This document shows, one piece after another, positions 35,901 through 45,926 of a stretch of 64,000 nucleotides of DNA. The position numbers were made by a program, and so were the translations under genes. The notes under the pieces were generated by a model. It was not told the DNA's origin. It did not search any database and saw only the letters and a list, made by a program, of their open reading frames with translations. Origin of the DNA: Xiphias gladius (Eukaryota; Chordata; Actinopteri; Istiophoriformes; Xiphiidae); the NCBI RefSeq assembly GCF_016859285.1, contig NC_053411.1, positions 6,235,001 to 6,299,000 of the forward strand, written 5' to 3'. Positions within the stretch are counted from its first letter, which is position 1. Each line of letters starts with the position of its first letter.

Positions 35901-37566
35901 ATAGCAAAATAGATTCTTATAGATTATATTAGGTTTTGTGCAAAGCACAAAGTACAGGCAGGGTGGTTCCTCCTGAGATCCCATCTGCAAGTGTGGCATA
36001 ATAACCCAGACATTTGTGATATATTCATTTATATTCCTCCTAGAGGAGGGAGACTCAGCCAGGAAAATGGCCAGCACTTTTTAATCACATTTTCTCTTCA
36101 ATATTAGTAGTACTTATAGGGACCTAATTCCATTCAATGGTACTTTTGTCTCCTATAATATCTCTAAAACGTTGCTATGGAGACATATTAAAGGGCTATT
36201 TTCCACTGAATGCTTCAGTTATTTGTTTTGCGGGTGCTGAACGGTGTCTCAACCACCATGGTGCTGCCGTCTCGTGAAGTCAGAGTTAATGGGTCTACTT
36301 CAATGGAAGAAACGCAGACCATTTCCTGCAGTTAAGAGGGCGGCCCAGTGGAAAAGCACACAGGTTAACACCCATTCAAAGAGAGAGAACGAGGGATGGG
36401 GTTGGATTGGTTGGGTGGGTGGGTGTATTTCACATGTATGAGATCATCAGATAATCAGTATTGCAACATTTCTGATCAATTATTTACCCCTTTCTCATAT
36501 AAAAGCCTTGTTGCCTGGGTGATTCTGATGCTTACGTATTGTTTACAATATATGTAAATAACATACATTTTACTAGATATTTTCCTACAACTGACATACA
36601 GGATTTTACAAGTAAATGGTTATATTTCATAACAGTTTCGCTTCTTTTCTGATCATGTGGGCCTTTTTGTAATTCGTGCTTCCCATGGTATTATTCTAAA
36701 GGTTATTATGCCTATGTACTCATCTTAAGTGTATATTCTGTAAGCTTCTTTTGCTGTGATATTTGAAGCATCCCTCTAAACTGTACTGCTGATCTTGAGC
36801 GACTGCCTCTCACTCAGACGCATCCCCGGGTGAACAACAAGGAGCAACCCTCATCGCATGTCCATTTTAGATCACAGCGCTCGTACAGACTGTGTGTGAG
36901 CCTTTTCTTTTCATCAATATTTCAGTCTAATGTCCTGGGCGGACAGCTTCTCGAGACAACCACAACAGACCGGCGGATGTGGCCACGGGAGGGCGGCGAG
37001 GGAGCTGCTGAGCCGGGAGGACCTGAAGAAAACAAACAGGTGCGTTCCGGGCTTCACCCGTGCTATGGCAACACCCTCTCGATTCCAAATAACAATAGCA
37101 CAAATACTGAATGAAATTCTCAACATTGTTGACGTAAAAATATATCCCTAACTCCACCCCTGCTGGTTAGTTTGGAGGCAGGCAGTCGCCCTCAAGTTAG
37201 CCTCAAAATGGAGGCTGGAAGTCTCCCCAAACACGTTATGTGATCTAGTAAAAGGTTAAGGCAACACGTTGGAGAATGTTTCATGAAATAAGCAGCCGAA
37301 ACATTCCTGCTGCCTACTGTCGTTGTTTTTAAAATCAGGACGTCAAAAATTCCGAGCGGTAACAAAATAGCCGCCCGCGACCGTAACACCAAGACTCTGG
37401 AGACGAGTCGCGTGGAGAGAATAACGCCGTACTCCTCGGAGATTAACAAGCCCAGCGCTACCATCAACAGCCTCACACCTCCGCACCTGCGCCTCCGTGG
37501 CTGAGTTCGAGCTGCCCGCGTTTTGGACTCACCGAGCCGCGCGCCGTCCTCCACCATGGGAGCCAT
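29626..37566 (-). CDS. syt4: Synaptotagmin-4, complete five-exon coding region
   Basis: Syt4 is a vesicle membrane protein with tandem C2 domains that modulates regulated exocytosis, chiefly in neurons and endocrine cells. Exons 37533-37566, 34584-35203, 34158-34481, 30352-30472 and 29626-29945 join in phase to 472 codons plus stop. The order is: N terminus MAPMVEDGARL; TM at about 14-34 with the Cys pair AFAWICCQRK; PPYKFVHMLKGVDIYP; a linker (about 55-200) with Thr, His and Pro runs; the LHLDLEKRDLNGNF motif; C2A (about 200-325); C2B (about 328-455); and the end HWREICDHPRRQIAKWHAM. The C2A loop reads LSFDRFSRDE, with Ser at about residue 287 where Ca-binding synaptotagmins have Asp, the known hallmark of Syt4/Syt11. 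The TM and PYKFVH region match SYT4 better than SYT11. Human SYT4 is 425 aa; the extra length is mostly linker. Confidence 0.93.
30126..30155. repeat. (GT)n microsatellite in syt4 intron 4
   Basis: About 14 GT units between syt4 exons 4 and 5, near the middle of the intron. Confidence 0.9.
30352..30472 (-). CDS. syt4: syt4 exon 4 (start of C2B)
   Basis: A 121-nt exon encoding SSGRGELLLSLCYQSTTNT and LTVVVLKARHLPKTENNGPT. The acceptor is gtctctccacag and the donor CCTACAG|gtacat. Glu appears in loop 1 (KTEN) where many C2B domains have Asp. Confidence 0.93.
30473..34157. other. syt4 intron 3
   Basis: An intron of about 3.7 kb. It holds a short CA run (30769-30789), a mixed CA/CG run (about 31729-31753) and an AT-palindromic patch (about 31575-31600). 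I see no extra exon with synaptotagmin homology. Confidence 0.7.
34158..34481 (-). CDS. syt4: syt4 exon 3 (most of C2A)
   Basis: 324 nt, 108 codons, phase 0 at both ends. It encodes SDPYIKLTLLPEKKHRVKT, TRVLRKTLDPAFDETFSFYG and VLSFDRFSRDEVIGE, closing with SREIIKRNVK. A 102-bp intron separates it from exon 2. Confidence 0.95.
34584..35203 (-). CDS. syt4: syt4 exon 2 (TM, linker, start of C2A)
   Basis: A 620-nt exon encoding the single membrane segment (VSVFGLVFTVSAFAWICC), the conserved PPYKFVHMLKGVDIYPESL and the variable linker. It ends in the first C2A strand (LGTLHFSLEYQPERKAFIV). The linker carries short homopolymers (TTTT, HHHH) from trinucleotide runs. The acceptor is ctcctccacag and the donor ATCAAG|gtactg. 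Confidence 0.95.
35204..37532. other. syt4 intron 1
   Basis: An intron of about 2.3 kb, with a G-rich run just upstream (sense) of exon 2 (35215-35265 plus strand) and a CpG-rich right end (about 36950-37060 and 37360-37530). No further coding homology is seen. Confidence 0.65.
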
Positions 37567-37760
37567 GTTCGCTGTCCGAGGTGCTGAAACGGTCCGTCTG
37601 CTTTCGCGCCCCGCACTCTGCTCCTCCGGCCAACTCGCTCTCCCGGCGTCGAGGCGCAGTGGTACCCCCGCGATGCCGCGGCGTTGGTTCTGTCGGAGGA
37701 ATGGGGAGGGTCGTGCGAGGCTTCAATAATTCAGACCGCAGCCTTGTTTTCCCAGAGAGA
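37360..37760 (-). promoter_or_regulatory. CpG-rich 5' end / probable syt4 promoter region
   Basis: CpG density is clearly higher here than anywhere else in the window (for example gcgcgccg and cgcccgcga runs), and the block surrounds the syt4 start-codon exon. Vertebrate promoters often sit in such islands. No TATA box or exact start site can be assigned by eye. Confidence 0.55.
37533..37566 (-). CDS. syt4: syt4 exon 1 (start codon)
   Basis: It encodes MAPMVEDGARL plus one base. The start is the ATG at 37566-37564; MAP matches the SYT4 N terminus, and a second in-frame ATG at 37557 follows. The donor is GGCTCG|gtgagt. The exon sits in a CpG-rich block, and several upstream out-of-frame ATGs would be uORFs if transcription starts above about 37.8 kb. 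Confidence 0.85.
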
Positions 37761-37856
37761 AGGACGCAGGGATGCTCCGTTCTCACCCTGCTGCTGTTAC
37801 TCTGTGATGCGTGAGTGTGTCTCAGAGGCGGCAACACCCTGGTTCTTCCCTCTTTC

Positions 37857-37950
37857 TTCTCTCTCTCTCTCTCTCTCTCTGTCTCTGCTTGGTTTCTCTG
37901 TCTCTCTGCCCCCCCCCCACACACACACACACCACCACCACCACCACCGT
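37857..37950. repeat. (TC)n, C-run, (AC)n and (CCA)n compound repeat
   Basis: A pyrimidine-rich compound microsatellite about 300-380 bp upstream of the syt4 start codon: TC units, then nine C, AC units and CAC/ACC units. It probably lies in the 5' UTR or promoter. Length variation could affect the spacing of promoter elements. Confidence 0.85.
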
Positions 37951-38049
37951 TAACGCTGAGCTCATCAGCGCTGACGCAATAGTGACGGAGGCTGGCTGTG
38001 AAACCAGGACCCCCGGTGAAGCAACACAACAGGGCTGCCAATTCACCTG

Positions 38050-39898
38050 ATTGATTGTTAGGGAATGAGCGGCCTGAGTCAGGATCGCTCTCCTTCTGTA
38101 TGTGTGCATGTGTCTGCGTGTCTGTGTATAGATCCTCATTCGATTAGCCTGTGGAATGGATGTGTTATGCGACGGTCCCATCATTCATTAACGTAGGTGG
38201 TAATTTGGCCAATAGAGTGATATGCAGTGATGCTTTCGTCTGATATAGATTTGTAGTAAACAGAATATCAGGTCAGTTTACTAGGACCAATTCCTTTAAT
38301 AGTCCAAAGTGAACACATTATAACATACACTTTATTGTATAGTTTGATTAACAGTTTATAATAAACCTTCCAAAATACTGCAGCAAAACATTTTAGATCC
38401 ACAGATCAATAAGGCACAAGCCTCTGCTCTTCGAAGGATATTAAAGTTGGCCTACTGACATCATCTGGATCACTATATCCCAATCTGCTCTGTTGAGTAT
38501 GAGTAACGCACTTTAGCCCACATGTAAATTCACATTTCGGAAAAGGTTTAAAAAGTTTATATCAGATTTTTTTTTCTTTTTTCCACACAGTGTTAATAGG
38601 GTATAATTTGTCCTGGTTTATGTGTTAAGTGTTTGTCATTCAATGCACGGTCCTTTAACACAACTGAAAGAAAAGCAGCGGACAGAAGTGAAAAGATAAT
38701 AGAAGAAAGGAAAGGAAAGAAAAACATTAGTAATACTTTGGAGAACTGAGAGGAAGTTTTTAGAGTTGTGTGAAAGCAGACATGACTTTGTCATTGGTAA
38801 ATAGTTTGTTCACTGTTCATCTTGCCTAATGAAGCTGGAGTGTGTGGTCTGTGTCTTTTTAAAAATGTATTACTATCATGTTTGTAAAGTGTAATATAAA
38901 TGTAATGTGTCTTATTGTAATTGATATGTGCAGATAATATTCTGGCCACAGTGTACATTTTAATTCATATCGCATTTTCCCTGACAAGTAATAAACTCGT
39001 ACATTGTTGTAAATGACAGAATACACAAGTCAAACCCTGTCCTGAATTGCCCAATACTTTAACATTTAATATAATCAAATACTGACCCTTGGTGGCCATA
39101 GTAAAGAATGCATTTTCCCTGAAACGCAAACTTCCAAAAATCAGTGGTGACATCGTTTAAGCTACTAGAAAGTAATTCTATGTACACTTATGAATAATAC
39201 ACACTGAAAAGCAAACACTGACAGTGAGAGTTGGAAGCAATCCAGTTTTGAGAGTGCTGTTGAAAGAAAACTGCCAGAACTGGAGTTCAGAAGGTGCCTG
39301 TGCAGAATAGTAACAGAAATATAGGGATAGTATAAGGGTTACCAGGTCAGCTTCAGTAAGAGTGTATGTAGTGTAAATATTTAGGAGAGGTGTATGTTTG
39401 CTTAGGTCACGCAAGAGAGCAAAGCTGAAGGCATCTGCAGCGGCTCTGTTAGTGTGACCAGCAGAGTGTCTTTTGTCCATCAGAGGGGTGGAGCTGGATT
39501 TCAGGTAGTACAGAATGATGCAATTCCTGGAAATGACTTAACGGTTAACTGATGATAAAGCAGTCGGTTTAGAGTTTTACAGGAAGGAAATCCTGGTGGG
39601 TCTCGTACTTAATGCATTGTGGTACTGCACACATGTGAAGTGAGGACTGAAAATATTGGAGCAACTTGAGCTACACAGAGTTTGGGACACACCATAGGGC
39701 TAATCATAAAATTTGTTACCAGTTTCTTTCTGCAACCCCTCCAAAATATCAACATATTTGTAGACCTAGCATCATTATAAATGTAGTGTTTTATAGTATA
39801 AGGTTGGGGTGTCACAGATGTAATTTCCTCACTGGAAAGTAAAAGTGTGAAGTTACGAAACAAGTTTTTTTTTTTTTTTAAAGGGAATAAGAACTGAT

Positions 39899-39930
<32 letters not shown>

Positions 39931-42739
39931 ATACTGTATCATGCACAGAGGTGCAGGAGACAAACGGAGAAACGTCATGTTTACAGAACAGCCCTGTTGC
40001 AATGTTGTCTTGACATACCCATCAGGTAAAGTGCACAGAGCAAGCAAAATTGCAAGCAAGAAGTGGCCGTCTTTTTATACCGACTGTTTGCTAAGCCTCC
40101 CTGAGTTATTGTTGCTGTGCCTGTAAGCCTCTCCACTGTTCACTGTAATTTTGGAAACAATGGGTCTTCCTTTTCACACAGGAGTAAACAAAAGTAGGCT
40201 TCTCATTTTTGCCAACTTTGGCCAAAACTAGTGTCGCTACCAGATTTTTATCAGCTGTCACCAGTCTGTGTAAGTTACATACATGATATGATACTTCAAA
40301 AGCAAAAAAAATTAGCATCCTCACCAGCAACCATAAGTTGCAGTTTGATTTCCTATTAAGTTCTTTATTTATACTCTATACTTTTCTCTCCAGCTCAAAG
40401 ACTGTTTTAATTACAACAGCGAGGGCAGCAGCAGCCTTTTCCACAAGCAGAGGAGTGGCTGGTGTCAGAACAACCAAAGGCCTGTTCCTCATCTTCGCTC
40501 TGCTGTGTCTGGTTTGCCTCGCAAGTTCACTGACAGACAAAAACGAACTGGTAAATTGTTTCTTAACCTCCCTTTGCTACATGTTTAAGTTAAGCTCATT
40601 GGTTACTGTATGAACTTCATGGACCCAATGATAATATTTGTGAAGGTAGCCATGAAAGTACCACTTCCTGATATTACCCCCATTGGACGCATATCTGGAG
40701 CAAATCAAGGTCTCCATGGAGAGAGACAAGGTTTACATAGAAAGGAAGAATGAGGTGCTAAGTGCAAAAATAGAGGACAAAAAAAAGGGATTGAGGAGGA
40801 TAAATCTGAATTCTAACTTCCATGTCAATTAGTGTCTGTATTGTGCAGCTTCATTTAATGTTTCTATGAGCTGGACCTGAAATCATGAACTCCTTTAACT
40901 GTTCAACATAAAACACAATGTTAGAAAAGGGCATAGTATTGATAGAGACGTGTGTGTGTTGATATACCTGCAACTTTTTAATTAAAACATGTACAGCACT
41001 TGATGTGAAACCATAACACTTTGAGAAGTAGAAACAATGTTTTTGCAAAATGATACAAAATAAACACATTTAACTACTGTTATTTCTAGTTAGCTTAAAT
41101 ATTTCGGTGGACAGGTACGTTTTATTAGGTTTTTGTTTTCTCTTGCTGGTTTATTTTCACACTTTACTTGCAATAGCAAAAATTGTAATGCAAATTATAA
41201 TACTTTTTTTGTTAAGATATACAATAGAATATTGGGAATAGGTGCCTGAGCTGTTAATAAATGATGAAATTAAACTATTGCAAATAACATTTGTATATGT
41301 GGGCAGCCAAATAAATTGAACATATAGGAATCATTGTCTGATGCCCTCTTTCTTTGTAATCCTGAAATACGATGAGCAGAGGTCAAATATTTACTCAGTG
41401 GAGGCAATGATAGACGTGACTCTCACAGTGAATGGTGCCCTGTTTGATTTTGTGTACCCTATTTAATGGCCAAAAGACGGTTGCAACATTAACCATATCC
41501 TCATGTGTGTTTTACAGCTGCTTCCATCCTTAAAGACTCATTTCTGGTGTTGATGCATATCTTCACTGAGAATATGACCCCTAACTTTGCTTTAAAATCC
41601 AGTTATTGGTATTGTGATTTGGGAACAATAAAATAACATGGGTGTTTTAATGGAAATCTAAAATGAATTAAAAATCTCAAGACTCCTTTATTCTCTTACA
41701 TTCATGCTTGGTAAGTAGTATTTCACTACAAACTTCAAAGAACAAATGTAAAAGGATAAACGGGAAACTTGAGTACTTGTGTAATTCTTGTGTAATTTCC
41801 CTCCCCTATGTCTGACAACTCAATCTCAATCTCTAACACTAAGTGGGGGGCAGTCCTCAATGTCACTCAAAGGAGGGGAGTGACATTATGACATTTCTAC
41901 ACATAATGAAAAAAAAAACCAAAACCAAAAACTCACACACAGTGCGATCTCTCAACCTTCATTTACTACTTCATCCTCTAGCCATTCCTGTGCGAAACCA
42001 GGCTCTTTATCTTAGCGTAACTTGACTACTAGATTTCCATTCTCTGTACTAATGCAAAATCAAGCCACTTTGTTATTTTAGCTCTGATAATGCTGGTTAT
42101 GATATAATATATCTAATATTGTTTCCCTGCACAGCTTCAATGCATGAATCACCTCTTGCATGCAGGTTTTTAGGGATGTTGCATAAAGTTGCTTATCATG
42201 TATATTTCATTATGGTTGGGAATCATGTACTGTATAATTTTAATCTGTACCACGTAGCTAAGGCCATGCTTTAATCCGGTCTATAGATTAGACTCATGTT
42301 TCGTCATGGCATTGAGCTATGAGATCACTGAGCTGGGGAAAACCATCCAAGATAACTGACACTAGAACAAAGAGCACTAATGTGTATTATTTGCAGCTGA
42401 GGGTGCCTATCATGTGCTGTTAGTGGATGAAGTTAGTAGGCCATTAGTTAGCGGAATTTTAAAATTAAAATTTAAAAATGAATTTTCATCAGTTAATATA
42501 TTAAGTGAATATAACACCCAACTAATAATCATGTTTTTTTATCAGCTCCCTCTGGAGCCACAAAGGGCTTTAAACTATGTTTTCACGTATAAACTAATTA
42601 TGCACTCAATGTGTTAAACTGGTGGAGCTCCCCTTTAATGGTCAGGCAGTCAGGATATAGTCTGTGTTTTGCTTCAACTATAGCAGTCCGCAGTCAGTTC
42701 TTAATTTACGTCCCTGTGTGTTCCCTGACAACTAATGAC
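38050..42739. other. Spacer between syt4 and the sulfotransferase gene
   Basis: No homologous gene was recognised. It contains a GAAA run (39900-39928) and an exon-like segment at 40394-40550 with good splice signals but unknown product. The rest is AT-rich sequence with stops in all frames. Confidence 0.55.
39900..39928. repeat. (GAAA)n microsatellite
   Basis: About seven GAAA units, preceded by a T-run/A-run pair (39866-39882). Confidence 0.93.
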
Positions 42740-43540
42740 AACCTTGGGCTGTGACTGATGATGTTTCACATGTGACATGGTGCATTTTCATGCTGAAGTA
42801 ACCATTAGAAGATGGTCAATTGTGACCATAAAGGGATGCACATGGTCAGTAACAATACTCAGATAGGCTGTGGAATTAAAACGATGAATGATTGGTGCTA
42901 AGGGGCCCAAAGTGTGCCAACAAAATGCCACCATTACACCATCACCACCAGCCTGGACTGTTGCAACACGGCAGGCCGGGTGCATGGATTCATGCTGTTG
43001 ATGCCAAATTCTGACCCTACCATCGGTGTGCTTCAGCAGTCATCCAGGTTCATCAGACCAGGCTACGTTTTTCCAGTCTTCAGCTTTCCAGTTTTGACAA
43101 GCCCGTGCCAACTGAGCCTGAGATTTCTTATCTTGGCTGACAGGAGTGGAACCTCACGTGGTCTCCTGTTTTTGTAGCCCATCTACCTCAAGGTACGACG
43201 CATTGTGAATTCTGAGATGCTTCTCTGCTCACTGCAGCAGTAAAGAGTGGTTATCTGAGTTACCGTTGCCTTTCTGTCAGCTCCAATCAGTCTGGCTATT
43301 CTTCTCTGAACCCTCTCATCAACAAGGTGTTTCTGTCTGCAGAAATGTCACTCACTTGATGTTTTTTGTTTTTCTCAACATTCTGAGTAAACTCTAGTGA
43401 CTGTTGAGCGTGAAATTCCCAGGAGATCAGCAGTTCAAAGTCCAAGAGGTCTAATTTCATCTGAGGAGGCAGGATTTGGTCTGATGTGTTGATGCTTGAC
43501 AGTTCTGAAACCAAACCTGAGGGAAGGAGAATGGATTGGT
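42740..43540 (-). mobile_element. Tc1 transposon fragment A (transposase N-terminal and central part)
   Basis: The minus-strand translation gives broken pieces of a fish Tc1 transposase. The HTH side lies near 43.4-43.5 kb and the central block at 42788-42985 reads VQAGGDGVMVAFCWHTLGPL and RFNSTAYLSIVTDHVHPFM. Frameshifts and stops are frequent. The C-terminal third, with the last catalytic residues, is missing at the left end, and no terminal inverted repeat was found. It is a pseudogenised fragment; boundaries are approximate. Confidence 0.8.
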
Positions 43541-43549
43541 AACTGGTCT

Positions 43550-44379
43550 ATAAAAGATACAAATCTGTAAGCACAAATTGCTGAAAACCTTAATGCTGGC
43601 TATGATAGAAATCTGTCGGAACTCAAAGTGCATCGCAGCTTGCTGCGTATGGGGCTGCATAGCCACAGACTAGTCAGAGTGCCCGTACTGACCCCTGTCA
43701 ACCACCGAAAAAGCCTACAATGGAATTGTGAGCATCAGAACTGGACCATGGAGCAATGGAAGAAGGTGGCCTGGTCTGATTAATCACATTCTCTTTTACA
43801 TCCTGTGGACTGCTGGGTCTGTGTGTGTTCTTTACCTGGGGAAGAGATTGCAGCAGGATGAACTATGGGAAGAAGCAAGCCAGCAGAGGCAGATTGATGG
43901 TCTGCGCAATGTTCTGCTGGGAAACCTTGGGTCCTCGCATTCATATGGATGTTTCTTTGACATGTACCAGATACCTATACATTGTTGTAGTACAAGTACA
44001 GCCCTTCACGGCAACGGTATTCCTTGATGTCAGTGGCATCTATCAGCATGATGATGCGTCCTGCCACACTGCAAAAATTGTTCTGGAAGATGACAAACAA
44101 TTCAAGGTGTTGACTCGACCTCTAAATTCCCCAGATCTCTTTCTGATCGATCATCTGTGGGATGTGCTGGAACAACAAGGTCAATCCATGGAGGCCCCGG
44201 CTCGCAACCTACAGGACTTAAAGTATGTGCTGCTAACGTCTTGGTGCTTGATACCACAGGACACCTTCAAAGGTCTTGTGGAATCCATGTCTCAGTGGGT
44301 CAGAGCTGTTTTGGTGGCATTAGTGGGACCTACATAATATTAGGTAGGTTGTTTTCATGTTTTGGCTGATCGGTGTATA
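43550..44379 (+). mobile_element. Tc1 transposon fragment B (transposase middle and C-terminal part, 3' end)
   Basis: The plus-strand translation holds decayed Tc1 transposase. DDASCHTAKIVLEDD around the second catalytic Asp is followed by LNSPDLFLIDHLWDVLEQQG (the Glu position reads Asp), then SMEAPARNLQDLK and GLVESMSQWVRAVL. The right end, up to CTGATCGGTGTA at 44379, looks like a Tc1 terminal repeat, but the matching left terminus is absent. It belongs to a different Tc1 subfamily from fragment A, which abuts it in opposite orientation. Confidence 0.8.
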
Positions 44380-45670
44380 AAAAATGTGTAAAATTAGTGT
44401 GTAAGTGATCATATCTATTAATAAAGGCTCTAGATGACAGGAAATTGCGGTAAGAAGTCTGTCATAAATGCAAACAGCTTCAGCTTCCAGGGGGGACCCT
44501 GTGGACTGCTTTTATGTCCCCAACAATGTCAAAATCAAACCTACGGCCTTGGGAAGTAAAAAATACTACACTTTAAAAATAGGCCATTACAAGTAGAGAT
44601 ACTGTTTTGGTTTCAGGGCTCGTAACTTTACTGTTATGGTTCAATCTCACCGCTCTTATCAGTATTGTTTCCAGCAGCAGTAGGCAACCTGCATAGCACT
44701 AAACAATGGTCAGACAAAGTTAGCAACTAGCTTTTGAACTTAGCTGAGCATTTATCAGCTGAAAAGCCAGATACTGTATTTCCCTTGGTTGGTAGAGAGC
44801 AAAACAAGAGCTAAAAGAAGAGTGAATATTGAGCTTACATTCACATTCATATATGTATATATATATATATATATATATTACTACTACTATATGACTACTC
44901 AATAACTAATACTAATAACTCTTTGAACCATCAGCTACATGGTGGATGTTCAGTAAAACCCAAAACACATACAGGACAGAGCGTTAAAGACTGTAAGTCA
45001 CTAAGTTAGAAGGCGTGGCTGAATAGTCAAGCCTGGATGACAATGTTCCAAAGTCAATACTGGCTGGTGCACCTCTCCACTGATAGGCTCGTATTTGTTT
45101 TGTCATCAGCTTTAAAAAGGCCATTCTGCTCACTTAAGAATAATACTAGTGCACTTGTAAAGTAAAGATCTCAGTAGAATGCTAACAGTACTGTGACATG
45201 TCTCTGTAGGCTGAGGTACTGATCAGTAATTTTTTTTTTCTCAAAGAATCAGATAACTATCTGGGAACTTTGGAGCAAGGTGAGTGGTGGGATGATTGTA
45301 TGATATTTAGGTTACAGCAAAACTACTGTACAGGAGCATTAAAGTAATGCTTGTTGTTTCGCTACTAATAGATATTGTTTGATTTCAGTTAGCTGTTATT
45401 TCTGCATTTGACTTCAGATTCCATTTATTTATGTGGATTTTGGAATCAGACTCAGGCTCAACGTTATTAAAAACTGGTAGAAAGTAGTAGTTTCACAGCG
45501 TTTTCTACATTTTTTTTCTGTATCTTTTGTGATTGATACAGTATTTAATTAGCAAAATAGATAAAAGATAATGGCTTTTACCCTTAATCACTCACGTTTC
45601 CTTATAATTTGTACAGTCATTGTTTGTGGTTCATTAATAAAGGCTGACACATTGTATAACAGCAGCTGCC
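44380..45670. other. 5' flank of the sulfotransferase gene
   Basis: AT-rich sequence with an AT dinucleotide run (44849-44879). No TATA box can be placed with confidence. It probably includes the promoter and 5' UTR of the sulfotransferase gene. Confidence 0.5.
44849..44879. repeat. (AT)n microsatellite
   Basis: AT dinucleotide run of about 14 units with one G interruption. Confidence 0.93.
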
Positions 45671-45773
45671 ATGGCAGCATGCAGAGGACTCCTGCTGCCC
45701 CTTGGATTCCTTGGATCCATGTTTCTCATTATGTTGTCCTTTTACCGATGGGACATGTCACAAGAAAGGAGAG
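45671..45773 (+). CDS. Sulfotransferase exon 1 (signal anchor)
   Basis: It encodes MAACRGLLLPLGFLGSMF and the rest of the single membrane anchor, then SQERR. The start context gctgccATGG is close to the vertebrate consensus. The donor is GGAGAG|gtacaa, and a long GT array begins about 30 nt into the intron. Confidence 0.85.
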
Positions 45774-45798
45774 GTACAATATTTGTACATGCATATGT

Positions 45799-45877
<79 letters not shown>

Positions 45878-45889
45878 GTGTGTGTGTGT

Positions 45890-45926
<37 letters not shown>

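Noticed and set aside
37529-38041. 170-codon minus-strand open frame over the syt4 start
   Set aside because: It is in a different frame from the synaptotagmin coding sequence and consists of GC-rich promoter/5' UTR with repeats. Kept only as a possible uORF.
42740-44379. A host gene domesticated from the Tc1 transposase
   Set aside because: Both fragments contain multiple frameshifts and stops, lack parts of the catalytic core and have no splice signals joining the readable pieces.
45571-45670. Upstream ATG (45571) as the sulfotransferase start
   Set aside because: It is out of frame with the enzyme. The ATG at 45671 has a good context and is followed directly by the expected signal-anchor.
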